From Micromonospora chokoriensis (GTDB lineage: Bacteria; Actinomycetota; Actinomycetes; Mycobacteriales; Micromonosporaceae), in the NCBI RefSeq assembly GCF_000718555.1, contig NZ_JOAN01000010.1, positions 62,001-126,000 on the forward strand: a stretch of 64,000 nucleotides of DNA. Direction: 5' to 3'. Positions 33,204-41,484 of the stretch are shown piece after piece (position 1 is the stretch's first letter; the number at the start of each line of letters is the position of its first letter). The notes beneath the pieces are model-generated. The model was not told where the DNA came from, did no database searches, and saw nothing but the letters and a program-made list of their open reading frames with translations. A program made the position numbers and the translations under genes.

Positions 33204-33461
33204 GTGCAGGTACGACTGTCCGCCTCGTGGACCGATCCGGGTGGCACGCTGTGGGCTCCGGGCGACACGATCGACGTCGATGCGGTCACTCTCGCCGAAC
33301 TTGAGGAGCAGGGCATGGTGGAAGAGCCTGAGGGTCAGTCGGGCGGGTCGGGGGAGACCACGACCACCTCGTCGAGCACGTCCACGGCTGGTAAGCCGAC
33401 CGACCCGAAGAAGATCGGTCCGGGGCCGGGTGCGCCGCCGGCCGACAGCACGGAGAACTGA
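33204..33461 (+). CDS. Small acidic protein of unknown function
   Basis: An 85-residue protein. The GTG at 33204 follows CAGGGAGAG. About 40 conserved-looking residues come first (QVRLSASWTDPGG, then GDTIDVDAVTLAELEEQGMV), resembling a short beta-rich module with a terminal helix, as in some phage head-completion or tail-connector proteins. A Ser/Thr/Gly/Pro-rich disordered tail ends the chain. No neighbouring phage genes exist, so the phage resemblance is weak. Two near-identical 15-base direct repeats (33168-33182, 33183-33197) sit just upstream. A perfect hairpin follows the stop. Function unknown. Confidence 0.65.
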   Translation: MQVRLSASWTDPGGTLWAPGDTIDVDAVTLAELEEQGMVEEPEGQSGGSGETTTTSSSTSTAGKPTDPKKIGPGPGAPPADSTEN

Positions 33462-33469
33462 TCGACCCG

Positions 33470-33505
33470 GTGCGGCCGGCGGACCCATGGGTCCGCCGGC
33501 CGCAC
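33470..33505. terminator. Bidirectional terminator
   Basis: Perfect 17-bp inverted repeat (33470-33486 / 33489-33505) with a two-base centre, between the small acidic protein gene and the convergent Crp-family gene. Confidence 0.8.
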
Positions 33506-33557
33506 TCGTCCACATCGGAAGTCTCACCGGCGACGAACCCGGAGCGGGGCCGGTCGG

Positions 33558-34250
33558 TCAGCGGTCGTTCATGCCGGCGCGGCGGCGCAGCGCGGCCACG
33601 TCGGTCACCACGATCCGGCGGCCCTCGGTACGCAGCCAGCCGCGGCTGGCGAACGAGCCGATCGCCTGGTTGACGCTCTGCCGGGAACCACCGGCCATCT
33701 CGGCCAGTTGGCTCTGGTTGAGCTCGATCGTGATCATCGGCGCCTGGCTCTCGCCGGCCAACCGGACCAGCGTCTTGGCCACCCGGCCGGGCAGGTCGAG
33801 GAAGACGTGGTCGGCGTTCTGCTCGGTGAGCCGGCGGATCAGCCCGCCCAGCGAGCGCATCACCGCGTCCAGGATGCGCGGGTTGGAGTGCACCAACTCC
33901 ATGAACGCGCCCCGCGAGAGCGCGAGCGCCGCGCAATCCTCGATGGCCTCCGCCGAGGCGGACCGGGTGGACGCGTCGAGCAGGGAGACCTCACCGAGCA
34001 CGTCCGGTGGACGGATAACCGACAGCACGGCCCGCTCGCCGGTGGGCGCGGTGCGGAACACGGCCACCGCGCCACGGCGCAGCACGATCAGCGACTCGCC
34101 GGGGTCGTTCTCCACGAAGAGCAGTTGGCCCTTGCGATAGGTACGCGGAACGGCGGCAGCGATGACGCGTTGCCGCACCTCGGGCTCCAGCCCGGCGAAC
34201 ATCTCGACACCCGTGAGCGCGTCACCCGGCTCTGGCAGGCGAACCTCCAC
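33558..34250 (-). CDS. Crp/Fnr family transcriptional regulator
   Basis: A 230-residue regulator. The N-terminal cyclic-nucleotide-binding beta-barrel contains GESLIVLRRGAVAVFR and a phosphate-binding-cassette-like GEVSLLDASTRSASAEA. The C-terminal helix-turn-helix is LAEMAGGSRQSVNQAIGSFASRGWL. The length and sequence match the global actinobacterial Crp (GlxR/Crp type). In streptomycetes and corynebacteria this protein binds cAMP and controls germination, carbon use and antibiotic genes. The nearby adenylate cyclase gives a plausible signal source. An imperfect palindrome CGTGACCGTCACG (34408-34420) lies upstream, but its spacing is shorter than a standard Crp site. Confidence 0.92.
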   Translation of the reverse strand: MEVRLPEPGDALTGVEMFAGLEPEVRQRVIAAAVPRTYRKGQLLFVENDPGESLIVLRRGAVAVFRTAPTGERAVLSVIRPPDVLGEVSLLDASTRSASAEAIEDCAALALSRGAFMELVHSNPRILDAVMRSLGGLIRRLTEQNADHVFLDLPGRVAKTLVRLAGESQAPMITIELNQSQLAEMAGGSRQSVNQAIGSFASRGWLRTEGRRIVVTDVAALRRRAGMNDR

Positions 34251-34523
34251 GGCCCAACCCCTCCCCGGTCATGGACCACACAACTCGCTCACCGGGCGAA
34301 CCTGATGGGCCCCGACTAGGTGAACTGACACCGATTCGGCGTCCGGTAGCGGTACACATCAGATCATGACGGTCCGGTCGCTTGCTGTACACCCCTCGAA
34401 GCACTTCCGTGACCGTCACGAGCTGTGATCTGTCGATTACCGAGGCGTCGGGGTGGCTCGACGCCTCCGTGGAGGTGGGCCCCGCCGGGCACGGCCGCGC
34501 GGCGGTGGGCGAAGATGCCCGGA

Positions 34524-35021
34524 ATGGTCTACCGCTACTTCTACGACTGCGAGTTCATCGAGGACGGCACCACCGTCGACCTCGTCTCGATCGGTGTCGT
34601 CGACGAGTACGGCCGCGAGTTCTACGCGGTCTCCACCGAGTTCGACGACTCCCGCGCCGTGCCCTGGGTCCGCCGCAACGTGCTGGACAAGCTGCCCTCG
34701 CCGGCGGACCGAGCCTGGCGCTCGCGCGAGCGTATCCGCGACGACCTGTACGACTTCCTGGTCGAGCCGATCCGGGACCGGCCGGGGGAGCAACTGGAGC
34801 TGTGGGCCTGGTTCGCGGCGTACGACCATGTGGTGCTCGCCCAGCTCTGGGGTGCGATGCCGGCGCTGCCCCGGGAGATTCCTCGCTACACGAAGGAGCT
34901 GCGGCAGCTCTGGGACGACCGGGGTAGGCCGACGCTGCCAGACGCGGACGCGGCCCGGCACGATGCTCTGGTCGATGCCCGGCACAATCTGGCCCGCTGG
35001 CGGGCGATGACCGCCCGCTGA
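34524..35021 (+). CDS. 3'-5' exoribonuclease (Rv2179c family)
   Basis: A 165-residue DEDDh-type exoribonuclease. The N-terminus MVYRYFYDCEFIEDGTTVDLVSIGVVDEYGREFYAVSTEF holds the first catalytic Asp and Glu (as D-x-E in YDCEFIE); LWAWFAAYDHVVL supplies the second Asp, and HDALVDARHNLARW the His and last Asp. The match to M. tuberculosis Rv2179c, a small RNase-T-fold enzyme, is strong along the whole chain. An ATG three codons upstream (34515) is equally possible. It probably trims structured or polyadenylated RNA ends. Confidence 0.9.
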   Translation: MVYRYFYDCEFIEDGTTVDLVSIGVVDEYGREFYAVSTEFDDSRAVPWVRRNVLDKLPSPADRAWRSRERIRDDLYDFLVEPIRDRPGEQLELWAWFAAYDHVVLAQLWGAMPALPREIPRYTKELRQLWDDRGRPTLPDADAARHDALVDARHNLARWRAMTAR

Positions 35022-35099
35022 GTGGTGGCCACGCCGCCGTAGGTTTGACCGGTTCTGTCCCGGGCATCGGTTCGACCAGCCGAGCCAAGGGAGATTGCC

Positions 35100-35603
35100 A
35101 TGAGCGACCAGCCGACCAGCGCCGCGCAGGCACGCGCCCGGGTCACCGAGCTGGCCCGGGCCGCGCGGATCTGCATGCTCACCACTACTGCTCTGGACGG
35201 GCGGCAGGTGAGCCGGCCGATGGGGCTCCAGGAGGCCGAGTTCGACGGCGACCTGTGGTTCTTCGCCTACGCCGACTCGGCCAAGGTCCGCCAGCTCCGG
35301 GTGAACCCGGAGGTCAACGTCGCCTTCTCCGATCAGAGGCACAACGCGTGGGTGTCGATCTCCGGCACCGCCACCGAGGGGTTCGACCGGGCCCGCGCCG
35401 AGCGGCTGTGGAACCCGCTGCTCAAGGCGTGGTTCCCCGACGGGCTGGATACCCCGGGTCTCACGCTGATCAAGGTGCACACCAGCTCCGCCGAGTACTG
35501 GGAGTCGCCGAGCAGCACCGTGGTGAACCTGCTCGGCTACGCGAAGGCCGCGGTCACCGGCCGACCTCCCAAGGCCGGCGAGAACCGCGGGGTGACGTAC
35601 TGA
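35100..35603 (+). CDS. Pyridoxamine-5'-phosphate-oxidase-fold protein (general stress protein 26 type)
   Basis: A 167-residue flavin- or F420-binding split-barrel protein. RICMLTTTALDGRQVSRPM and GDLWFFAYADSAKVRQLRVNPEVNVAF are the standard GSP26 motifs. A conserved C-terminal YWESPSSTVVNLLGYAKAAVTG follows. CCAAGGGAG precedes the ATG. Relatives reduce or bind small cofactors under stress; the actual substrate is unknown. It stands alone between the exoribonuclease and phosphofructokinase genes. Confidence 0.88.
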   Translation: MSDQPTSAAQARARVTELARAARICMLTTTALDGRQVSRPMGLQEAEFDGDLWFFAYADSAKVRQLRVNPEVNVAFSDQRHNAWVSISGTATEGFDRARAERLWNPLLKAWFPDGLDTPGLTLIKVHTSSAEYWESPSSTVVNLLGYAKAAVTGRPPKAGENRGVTY

Positions 35604-35764
35604 CCGGGGCGGGTGGCCGGGGCGCGCTGTCGCCGTACCGGCGGGCCGACTACAGTGCGCAGTGACGGCCCGCCCCGGGCCGGCAACGGCGCCGATGGTC
35701 TGACCTGACACATATCCTGGGGCATATCGGGCTTTACCTGATGCTCCAGGAGGATGAGCGGATC

Positions 35765-36793
35765 ATGCGTATCGGCGTGCTCACCGGCGGCGGCGACTGC
35801 CCCGGTCTCAACGCGGTCATCCGGGCGGTGGTCCGCAAGGGCGTCGCCACTTACGGTCACGAGTTCGTAGGCTTCCGGGACGGTTGGAAGGGCCCGCTAG
35901 AGGGTCTGTCCCGGCCCCTGGGTATCGCCGACGTCCGCGGCATCCTGCCCCGCGGCGGCACCATCCTCGGCTCGTCCCGGACCAACCCGTTCAAGATCGA
36001 GAACGGCGTCGAGCGGATCAAGGACAACCTCGCCGAGCAGGGCGTGGACGCGCTGATCGCGATCGGCGGCGAGGACACCCTCGGCGTGGCCACCAAGCTC
36101 TACGAGCTGGGCGTGCACGTCGTCGGCGTGCCGAAGACGATCGACAACGACCTCGGCGCCACCGACTACACCTTCGGCTTCGACACCGCGGTCAACATCG
36201 CGATGGAGGCTATCGACCGCCTGCACACCACCGCGGAGAGCCACCACCGCACCCTGGTCGTCGAGGTGATGGGCCGGCACGCCGGCTGGATCGCCCTGCA
36301 CGCCGGCCTGGCTGGCGGCGCCAACGTGATCCTGCTGCCCGAGCGGCAGTTCGACGTCGACCAGGTGGCCGGCTACGTCGAGAAGCGCTTCCAGCACCAG
36401 TACGCCCCGATCGTGGTGGTCGCCGAGGGCGCCCAGCCGCTCGACGGCCAGATGGTCCTCGCCAACCAGGAGCTCGACTCGTTCGGCCACGTCCGCCTCG
36501 GCGGCATCGGCCAGTGGCTCGCCGAGCAGCTGGAGGCCAAGACCGGCAAGGAAGCCCGCACCGTGGTGCTGGGCCACATCCAGCGCGGTGGCACCCCGAG
36601 CGCCTTCGACCGGGTGCTCGCCACCCGCCTGGGCCTGCAGGCCATCGACGCCGTCAACGACGGCGACTGGGGCAAGATGGTCGCGATGCAGAGCACCGAC
36701 ATCGTCCGGGTTCCGCTGGCCGACGCCACCCGCGAGCTGAAGACGGTGCCGCTGGAGCGGTACGCCGAGGCCGAGGTCTTCTTCGGCAGCTGA
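35765..36793 (+). CDS. pfp: 6-phosphofructokinase, PPi-dependent type by motif
   Basis: A 342-residue phosphofructokinase. The ATG at 35765 follows CCAGGAGG at a 12-base gap and gives the conserved MRIGVLTGGGDCPGLNAVIR. Catalytic residues are present (TIDND with Asp127, MGRHAGW). Two diagnostic positions point to pyrophosphate as phosphoryl donor: Asp104 in GGEDT (Gly in ATP enzymes) and Lys124 in PKTIDND. Streptomyces ATP-PFKs keep the Lys but have Gly104, so Asp104 is the informative residue; Amycolatopsis methanolica PPi-PFK has the same GGEDT. The enzyme is therefore probably reversible and serves glycolysis and gluconeogenesis. Confidence 0.85.
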   Translation: MRIGVLTGGGDCPGLNAVIRAVVRKGVATYGHEFVGFRDGWKGPLEGLSRPLGIADVRGILPRGGTILGSSRTNPFKIENGVERIKDNLAEQGVDALIAIGGEDTLGVATKLYELGVHVVGVPKTIDNDLGATDYTFGFDTAVNIAMEAIDRLHTTAESHHRTLVVEVMGRHAGWIALHAGLAGGANVILLPERQFDVDQVAGYVEKRFQHQYAPIVVVAEGAQPLDGQMVLANQELDSFGHVRLGGIGQWLAEQLEAKTGKEARTVVLGHIQRGGTPSAFDRVLATRLGLQAIDAVNDGDWGKMVAMQSTDIVRVPLADATRELKTVPLERYAEAEVFFGS

Positions 36794-36803
36794 TCGACGG
36801 TTG

Positions 36804-36837
36804 GCGGCGCGGCGGGCCTGCGGGTCCGCCGCGCCGC
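36804..36837 (+). terminator. Terminator after the phosphofructokinase gene
   Basis: Perfect 12-bp stem (36804-36815 / 36826-36837) extended by three inner pairs including one wobble, with a TGCG loop, ten bases past the stop codon. Confidence 0.75.
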
Positions 36838-36865
36838 GACCCAAAGCGAGGGGGTACGGGCCGAC

Positions 36866-37684
36866 ATGTCAGCCGGGGTGCACACGGTCGCGGTGATCGG
36901 CGCGGGCAAGATCGGTGAGCTGATGCTCTCCGGGCTGCTGCGCTCGGGATGGCCGGTGGACCGACTACTGGCCACGGCCCGCCGGCCCGCCCGTGCCGAA
37001 GAGTTGAGCGCCCGCTACGGCGTACGGGTGGTCGACAATCTGACCGCGGTGGACGAGGCGGCGGTGCTCGCGGTCTCGGTGAAGCCGCAGGACGCCGCCG
37101 CGCTGCTCGACGAGATCGGCCCCAAGGTGCCGGCCGACAAGCTCGTCATCTCGCTCTGCGCCGGTCTGCCCACCAGCTTCTTCAGCCGCCGGCTGCCCGA
37201 CGGCACCCCCGTGGTGCGGGTGATGACCAACACCCCGGCGCTTGTCGACGAGGCGATGACCGCGATCTCCGCCGGCGCGCACGCCACCGGGGCGCACCTG
37301 ACGTTGGCCGAGGAGATGTTCAAGCCTCTCGGCCAGACGATCCGGGTGCCCGAGTCGCAGCAGGACGCGGTCACCGCGCTCTCCGGCTCCGGCCCGGCCT
37401 ACTTCTACCTGCTGGTCGAAGCCATGATCGACGCGGGGATCCTGCTCGGCCTGCCCCGCCAGGTGGCGCACGAGTTGATCGTGCAGACCGCGATCGGGTC
37501 GGCGGTGATGCTGCGCGACTCTGGCGAGCACCCGGTCAAGCTGCGCGAGGCGGTCACCTCTCCGGCCGGCACCACCATCTCCGCCATCCGCGAGTTGGAG
37601 AAGCACGGCGTACGGGCGGCGCTGCTCGCCGCGCTGGAGGCCGCCCGGGATCGCGCCCGCGAGCTGGCGGCACAGGCCGACTGA
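36866..37684 (+). CDS. proC: Pyrroline-5-carboxylate reductase
   Basis: A 272-residue last-step enzyme of proline synthesis, using NADPH or NADH. The Rossmann loop AVIGAGKIGELML is at the N-terminus; VSVKPQD and ISLCAGLP are typical, and the C-terminal signature SGSGPAYFYLLVEAM through REAVTSPAGTTISAIRELEKHG is complete. No other proline genes are adjacent. A hairpin separates it from the phosphofructokinase gene, so it probably has its own promoter. Confidence 0.93.
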   Translation: MSAGVHTVAVIGAGKIGELMLSGLLRSGWPVDRLLATARRPARAEELSARYGVRVVDNLTAVDEAAVLAVSVKPQDAAALLDEIGPKVPADKLVISLCAGLPTSFFSRRLPDGTPVVRVMTNTPALVDEAMTAISAGAHATGAHLTLAEEMFKPLGQTIRVPESQQDAVTALSGSGPAYFYLLVEAMIDAGILLGLPRQVAHELIVQTAIGSAVMLRDSGEHPVKLREAVTSPAGTTISAIRELEKHGVRAALLAALEAARDRARELAAQAD

Positions 37685-37730
37685 GCGTTCGGGGCGGGTA
37701 GTGGGGCCGTGCGTGCCGCATACTGGCCCG

Positions 37731-38081
37731 GTGTTCACACTTGCCCAGGCCCGGCACCTGGTGGCCACTCTGCAGCCGCGCGTCGACGAGTTGATCCGGG
37801 TCCGAGCTGACCTGGCCGAGTTGCGCGCCGACCTGGCCGACCACGGCGTCAGCGCGCTCGGCGGGCTGGCCGAGGTGAAAGGGCTGGAGGCCCGGCTGCA
37901 CGCCGTCGTCGACGAGCTGCACCAACACGAGATCCAGGTCAAGGGCATCGCCCCGGTGCTGCTCGACTTTCCCGGCGAGCGTGCCGGCCGTGCCGTGCTC
38001 TGGTGCTGGCTGGAGGGCGACTCCGACGTGCGCTGGTACCACCGGGCCGAGTGCGGCTTCGCCGGCCGCCGCCCCCTCTGA
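37731..38081 (+). CDS. DUF2203 family protein
   Basis: A 116-residue helical protein with a C-terminal small beta segment. The GTG at 37731 gives MFTLAQARHLVATLQPRVDEL; the helix-rich middle is followed by KGIAPVLLDFP, VLWCWLEGDSDVRWYH and the end GFAGRRPL, all family hallmarks. No catalytic residues are known. It converges on the sortase gene with a one-base gap between stops, so the 3' ends of the two mRNAs must overlap. Confidence 0.8.
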   Translation: MFTLAQARHLVATLQPRVDELIRVRADLAELRADLADHGVSALGGLAEVKGLEARLHAVVDELHQHEIQVKGIAPVLLDFPGERAGRAVLWCWLEGDSDVRWYHRAECGFAGRRPL

Positions 38082-38082
38082 C

Positions 38083-38760
38083 TCAACCTGCCGCAGACTC
38101 CGGCAGGCCCGGGGCGGGAGCATCGGTCACCGCGAACACCACCACGTTGTCGACGTAGTGGCCCCGCCGCCGGTCGAAGTCACCCCCGCAGGTGACCAGG
38201 CGCAACTCCGCCCGGGGAGTCGGCCCGTAGACCACGGCCGTCGGGAACCGGTCCTTGCGGGTACGCAGCGACCCGGTCACCCGGAACGACAACCGCTGCC
38301 CGCCGCGCCACACCTCCACGCGGTCACCGGGCCGTAGCTCGCCGAGCCGGGCGAAGACCGCCGGGCCGCGGCGTGAGTCCAGATGCCCAGCGAGTACGGC
38401 CGGGCCGGTGTCGCCCGGGGCCGGGCCGCCCCCGTACCAGCCGGCGGTGCCGAAGTCGGTCGGCGGGATCAACACGCCGGCCCGATCCAGGCCCAGCACC
38501 GTGAGCGGTGAGTCGACGCCGATGCGCGGTACGCGTACCCGAGTGGGTGGACCCTGCGGCGCGGGCGTGGCGGCCGCCGGCGGGCAGTCGTCGCCGCAGC
38601 CGGGGTGCCAGCTCGCCACCGGCGGTGGCGGATCGGTGGTGGCCAGCCCGACCCCGGTGCCGACGGCCAGGCAGACCGCCGCGCTGGCCGCGACCAGCGC
38701 GGCCAGCGGCACGCGGCGTTCGCGGTGCCGCTGGATCGACGGGTCCCTTCCGGCGCTCAC
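38083..38760 (-). CDS. Class F sortase
   Basis: A 225-residue membrane-anchored transpeptidase. The GTG start overlaps the DUF4397 stop (GTGA). One N-terminal transmembrane helix (about residues 15-35) is followed by a Pro-rich linker and the sortase barrel. The catalytic triad is visible: His in LAGHLDS, Cys in VTCGGDF, and Arg in DRRRGHYVDN. The TLXTC-type motif reads LRLVTC. Class F sortases are common in actinobacteria but their substrates are poorly known. The coupled DUF4397 protein with its C-terminal helix and Arg cluster is the obvious candidate. Confidence 0.88.
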   Translation of the reverse strand: MSAGRDPSIQRHRERRVPLAALVAASAAVCLAVGTGVGLATTDPPPPVASWHPGCGDDCPPAAATPAPQGPPTRVRVPRIGVDSPLTVLGLDRAGVLIPPTDFGTAGWYGGGPAPGDTGPAVLAGHLDSRRGPAVFARLGELRPGDRVEVWRGGQRLSFRVTGSLRTRKDRFPTAVVYGPTPRAELRLVTCGGDFDRRRGHYVDNVVVFAVTDAPAPGLPESAAG

Positions 38761-39617
38761 CAGGTGGTGCGCCGCCGTCGCCGCCAGAGCAGCAGAGCCA
38801 CCGCGCCGGCTGCCGCGGCCAAGGCGCCGGCCACCAGGGGGTACGCGTCGAACCCGGCCCCGGCGGTGCCACCGGCGCCGGTGTCCACCCCGCCAGCCGG
38901 GACGACGATGCCGCCCTCGGCGTCGCGGCGCAGTTCGGCAGTGAGCCCGCCCTGCTTCGCGTCGAGCACCAGCAGCGAGTAGACCGCGCCGCCGATGAGC
39001 CGCACCTCGGCGTCGGTGCTCGGCCCGCCGGCACCGGTGAGCTTCAGCCGCCAGTTGCCCGGCTCGACCTGCTGGTAGTCGGTCGTGGTGGCGAACTGCA
39101 CCCCGTCGGCGATCATCGGGCCGTCGGCGGCGGCCACGTCGAGCATCGGAGTCCGCACGGACGCCTGCACGACCCGCACCTTGGCGCGACCGTCGGTGGG
39201 GGCGCTGAGATCGTCGTTGAGCACCCGCAGACCGAGGTCGGCGTGCCGGCCAACACCGGCCACCGTGTAGGCGTCGCCGCTGGTCACCGCGACCTCGGTG
39301 GTGAGCACCGGGGGATCGCTGGCGGGGGCGCCGGCCTCGCGCATGGCCACCGCGTACCGGCCCGGGGGAAGTTCGAGGTAGTCGGAGACCACGCCGTAAC
39401 CGACCCCGGGGAAGACCTGCGGCTTCGCCGCGCCCGGCGCGGCCAGGTAGACGTCCACCGCCGGGGTGTCCGGGGAGAGGTGCGCGAGCCGCACGTATCC
39501 GACGGTGTCCGCTGCGCTGGCCGGAAGCGGAGTGGCAGCGGCGGCGAGGGCGGCGGTGAGCAGGAGCGCGCCGGAGCCGGCCAACAGCCGGCGGGGCACG
39601 GTGCGGAGCGTTTGCAT
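38757..39617 (-). CDS. Secreted DUF4397 domain protein, probable sortase partner
   Basis: A 286-residue exported protein. The ATG at 39617 follows GGAGG by five bases. A signal peptide (MQTLRTVPRRLLAGSGALLL, cleavage after PASA) precedes two DUF4397 beta-sandwich units, each beginning like VRLAHLSPDTPAVDVYLA. A Gly-rich linker, a transmembrane helix (VAGALAAAAGAVALLLW) and the basic tail RRRRRTTW form a sorting-signal-like end. No clear LPXTG precedes the helix; the local sequence is GFDAYPL. The stop overlaps the sortase start, so both proteins are made together. Confidence 0.85.
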   Translation of the reverse strand: MQTLRTVPRRLLAGSGALLLTAALAAAATPLPASAADTVGYVRLAHLSPDTPAVDVYLAAPGAAKPQVFPGVGYGVVSDYLELPPGRYAVAMREAGAPASDPPVLTTEVAVTSGDAYTVAGVGRHADLGLRVLNDDLSAPTDGRAKVRVVQASVRTPMLDVAAADGPMIADGVQFATTTDYQQVEPGNWRLKLTGAGGPSTDAEVRLIGGAVYSLLVLDAKQGGLTAELRRDAEGGIVVPAGGVDTGAGGTAGAGFDAYPLVAGALAAAAGAVALLLWRRRRRTTW

Positions 39618-39842
39618 GTCGCCTCCGGGGGCACGTTCGGTGAGCGGGCGGCAACCCAGAGAACAGAGTCTCGTGAACGGGACTACAGCGCAAGTTGCCA
39701 AGCCGATGTTTTTCTCATCTGTCGCTACCGCTCTGGCACCGGTGCCCGCGTCGCCGACGAGCCGATGCCCGACCCCATCAGCTGACCCGGCCGCCGCCCT
39801 CCGTCCGCCGGTTCGAGGCCACCGCGGACCGGCGTGCTCGCC

Positions 39843-39848
39843 TATCCT
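39843..39848 (+). promoter_or_regulatory. -10 box of a leaderless promoter (GT87 gene)
   Basis: TATCCT six bases before the ATG at 39855, with no purine-rich ribosome site between. This also supports 39855 over the in-frame codon at 39834. Confidence 0.5.
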
Positions 39849-39854
39849 CGGTCG

Positions 39855-41456
39855 ATGCGGGATCGCCGGGTGGCGCTGGCATGGGCGGCCTTCGTCGTCG
39901 TCGCGCTGGTGTCCTGTGTGCTCGTTCTGCGCCGTCCGGATCGCCTCTCCGACCTGCACATCTACTACGGTGCGCTGTCCGACCTGCAGGCTGGCAAGCC
40001 GCTCTACGGGTATGTGGCGGCCAACGGGGGCCCGTTCACCTATCCGCCGTTCGCCGCTCTCGTGCTGTGGCCGATCACCGCCCTCAGTGAGGGCCTGCTC
40101 CAAGGGATCTGGCTGGTGGCGACGTGCGCGGCGGTCGTCGCCATCGCCGGGTCGGTGGGTGTCGCGCTGACCACCCGACGGTCCCGACGCCCGCTCGTCG
40201 TGGCGCTGGCGGCCACGGTGCTGATGCTCTCCGCGCCGGTGCAGAGCAACCTCCGCTTCGGGCAGGTCAGCATCTTCATCGTGCTGATGGCCCTGCTCGA
40301 CGGGCTGGGCATCGTCCCGTCCCGGCTGCGCGGGGCGCTGGTCGGGGTGGCCGCGGCTATCAAGCTCACCCCGCTGCTGTTCGTGGTCTACTTCCTGGCC
40401 GTCGGTCGCTACCGCGACGCCGGCCGCTCGGCGGCCACCTTCGTGGCCTGCGCGGGGCTCGCCGCGATCGTGCTGCCCGGGGAGAGCTGGGCCTACTGGA
40501 CCGAGACCGTGCGGCAGACCTCGCGGATCGGCAACCTGGCCTCGCTGGGCAACCAGTCTCTGCACGGGATGTTGCTGCGACTCGGCGTCGGCGAGACGGC
40601 GCTGCCCCTGCTCTGGGCCGGCCTGGTGGCACTGGTCTGCACGGCGGCGCTGCTGCGGGCCCGACAGTTGACGCGGCAGGGCCGCCCCGGGCACGCCGCC
40701 GTACTCGTCGGCTGCGCCACCGTGGCCGCGTCCCCGGTCTCCTGGACCCACCACCAGGTGTGGCCGGTGCTCGCCGCGATGCTGCTGATCGGCGGGTCCG
40801 GTATCACCCAGCGGGCCGCCGGCGCGGCGCTGCTCGCCGCCATGGTCGTCTCGTTGGGCGCGGTGCTCAGCCCGGTCTCGGCGCGGCCGGGCGTGCAGTT
40901 CCTCTTCGAGAACGCCCGTGCCGTCGGGGTGGGCCTCCTGTGCCTCGTCGGCTTCGGCGGTGTCGCCGTGGCCGCCCAACGCACGAGCAGACGACCGGCC
41001 CCTAGGCGTGCCTGGCTGCGGGTGGGAGTCACCGCCACGGTGGCGCTCGCGTTCTTCGCCGTGCAGCCGCTGCCGGCCGGGGCCGACCCCACCTTCAAGG
41101 CGTACGCCCTCGACGACGTGGTCAACCCGCAATACTTCTTCGTCTGCCGTGGCCCAGCCGAGTGCGCCGCCTTCGGCACCGATGCGCCAGTCACCTTCGG
41201 CACCCGCGCCGAGAAGACCAAGGTCCGGGTCAACGGCGTGGTCTCCCCGCAGGTGACCCGCCTGGAGTACTACTCCGCCCCGGGCGGAGCGCCCAGGGCC
41301 ATTCCGCTGCTCGCCGCCTACCCGGGTACGCGTACCTTTTCGTTCCGTGCGGCGACGATGGCCCAGGGTCGGCTCGTCGCGTACGCCTCGGACGGGCAGC
41401 CGATCGCCAGCTACGACGACGAACTGGCCGCCGCCCTCCGCACGGCCACCCGGTAG
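39855..41456 (+). CDS. GT87 polyprenyl-phosphate-mannose-dependent mannosyltransferase with C-terminal extension
   Basis: A 533-residue GT-C glycosyltransferase with about eleven transmembrane helices. Typical GT87 (DUF2029) motifs are seen: IYYGALSDLQAGKPLYGY (first extracytoplasmic loop with acidic residues), LRFGQVSIFIVLMALLD, AIKLTPLLFVVYFL and SPVSWTHHQVW. It matches the class of M. tuberculosis Rv2181 (MptC), which adds mannose from polyprenyl-phosphate-mannose to lipoglycans outside the membrane, and it lies in the syntenic place. Unusually, the last ~130 residues, after a hydrophobic anchor, form a soluble extracytoplasmic segment (from ADPTFKAYALDD) with two Cys residues. Its role is unknown. 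Confidence 0.82.
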   Translation: MRDRRVALAWAAFVVVALVSCVLVLRRPDRLSDLHIYYGALSDLQAGKPLYGYVAANGGPFTYPPFAALVLWPITALSEGLLQGIWLVATCAAVVAIAGSVGVALTTRRSRRPLVVALAATVLMLSAPVQSNLRFGQVSIFIVLMALLDGLGIVPSRLRGALVGVAAAIKLTPLLFVVYFLAVGRYRDAGRSAATFVACAGLAAIVLPGESWAYWTETVRQTSRIGNLASLGNQSLHGMLLRLGVGETALPLLWAGLVALVCTAALLRARQLTRQGRPGHAAVLVGCATVAASPVSWTHHQVWPVLAAMLLIGGSGITQRAAGAALLAAMVVSLGAVLSPVSARPGVQFLFENARAVGVGLLCLVGFGGVAVAAQRTSRRPAPRRAWLRVGVTATVALAFFAVQPLPAGADPTFKAYALDDVVNPQYFFVCRGPAECAAFGTDAPVTFGTRAEKTKVRVNGVVSPQVTRLEYYSAPGGAPRAIPLLAAYPGTRTFSFRAATMAQGRLVAYASDGQPIASYDDELAAALRTATR

Positions 41457-41484
41457 GCGACCGCAGGGAGGGCGGCGGCGATGC

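Noticed and set aside
34408..34420. CGTGACCGTCACG as a Crp autoregulatory site
   Set aside because: The half-sites are separated by three bases instead of six as in TGTGA-N6-TCACA; kept only as an unassigned palindrome.
39618..41132. In-frame upstream extension of the DUF4397 gene antisense to GT87
   Set aside because: The signal peptide and GGAGG site fix the start at 39617; the extension is His/Gly/Arg-rich antisense sequence.
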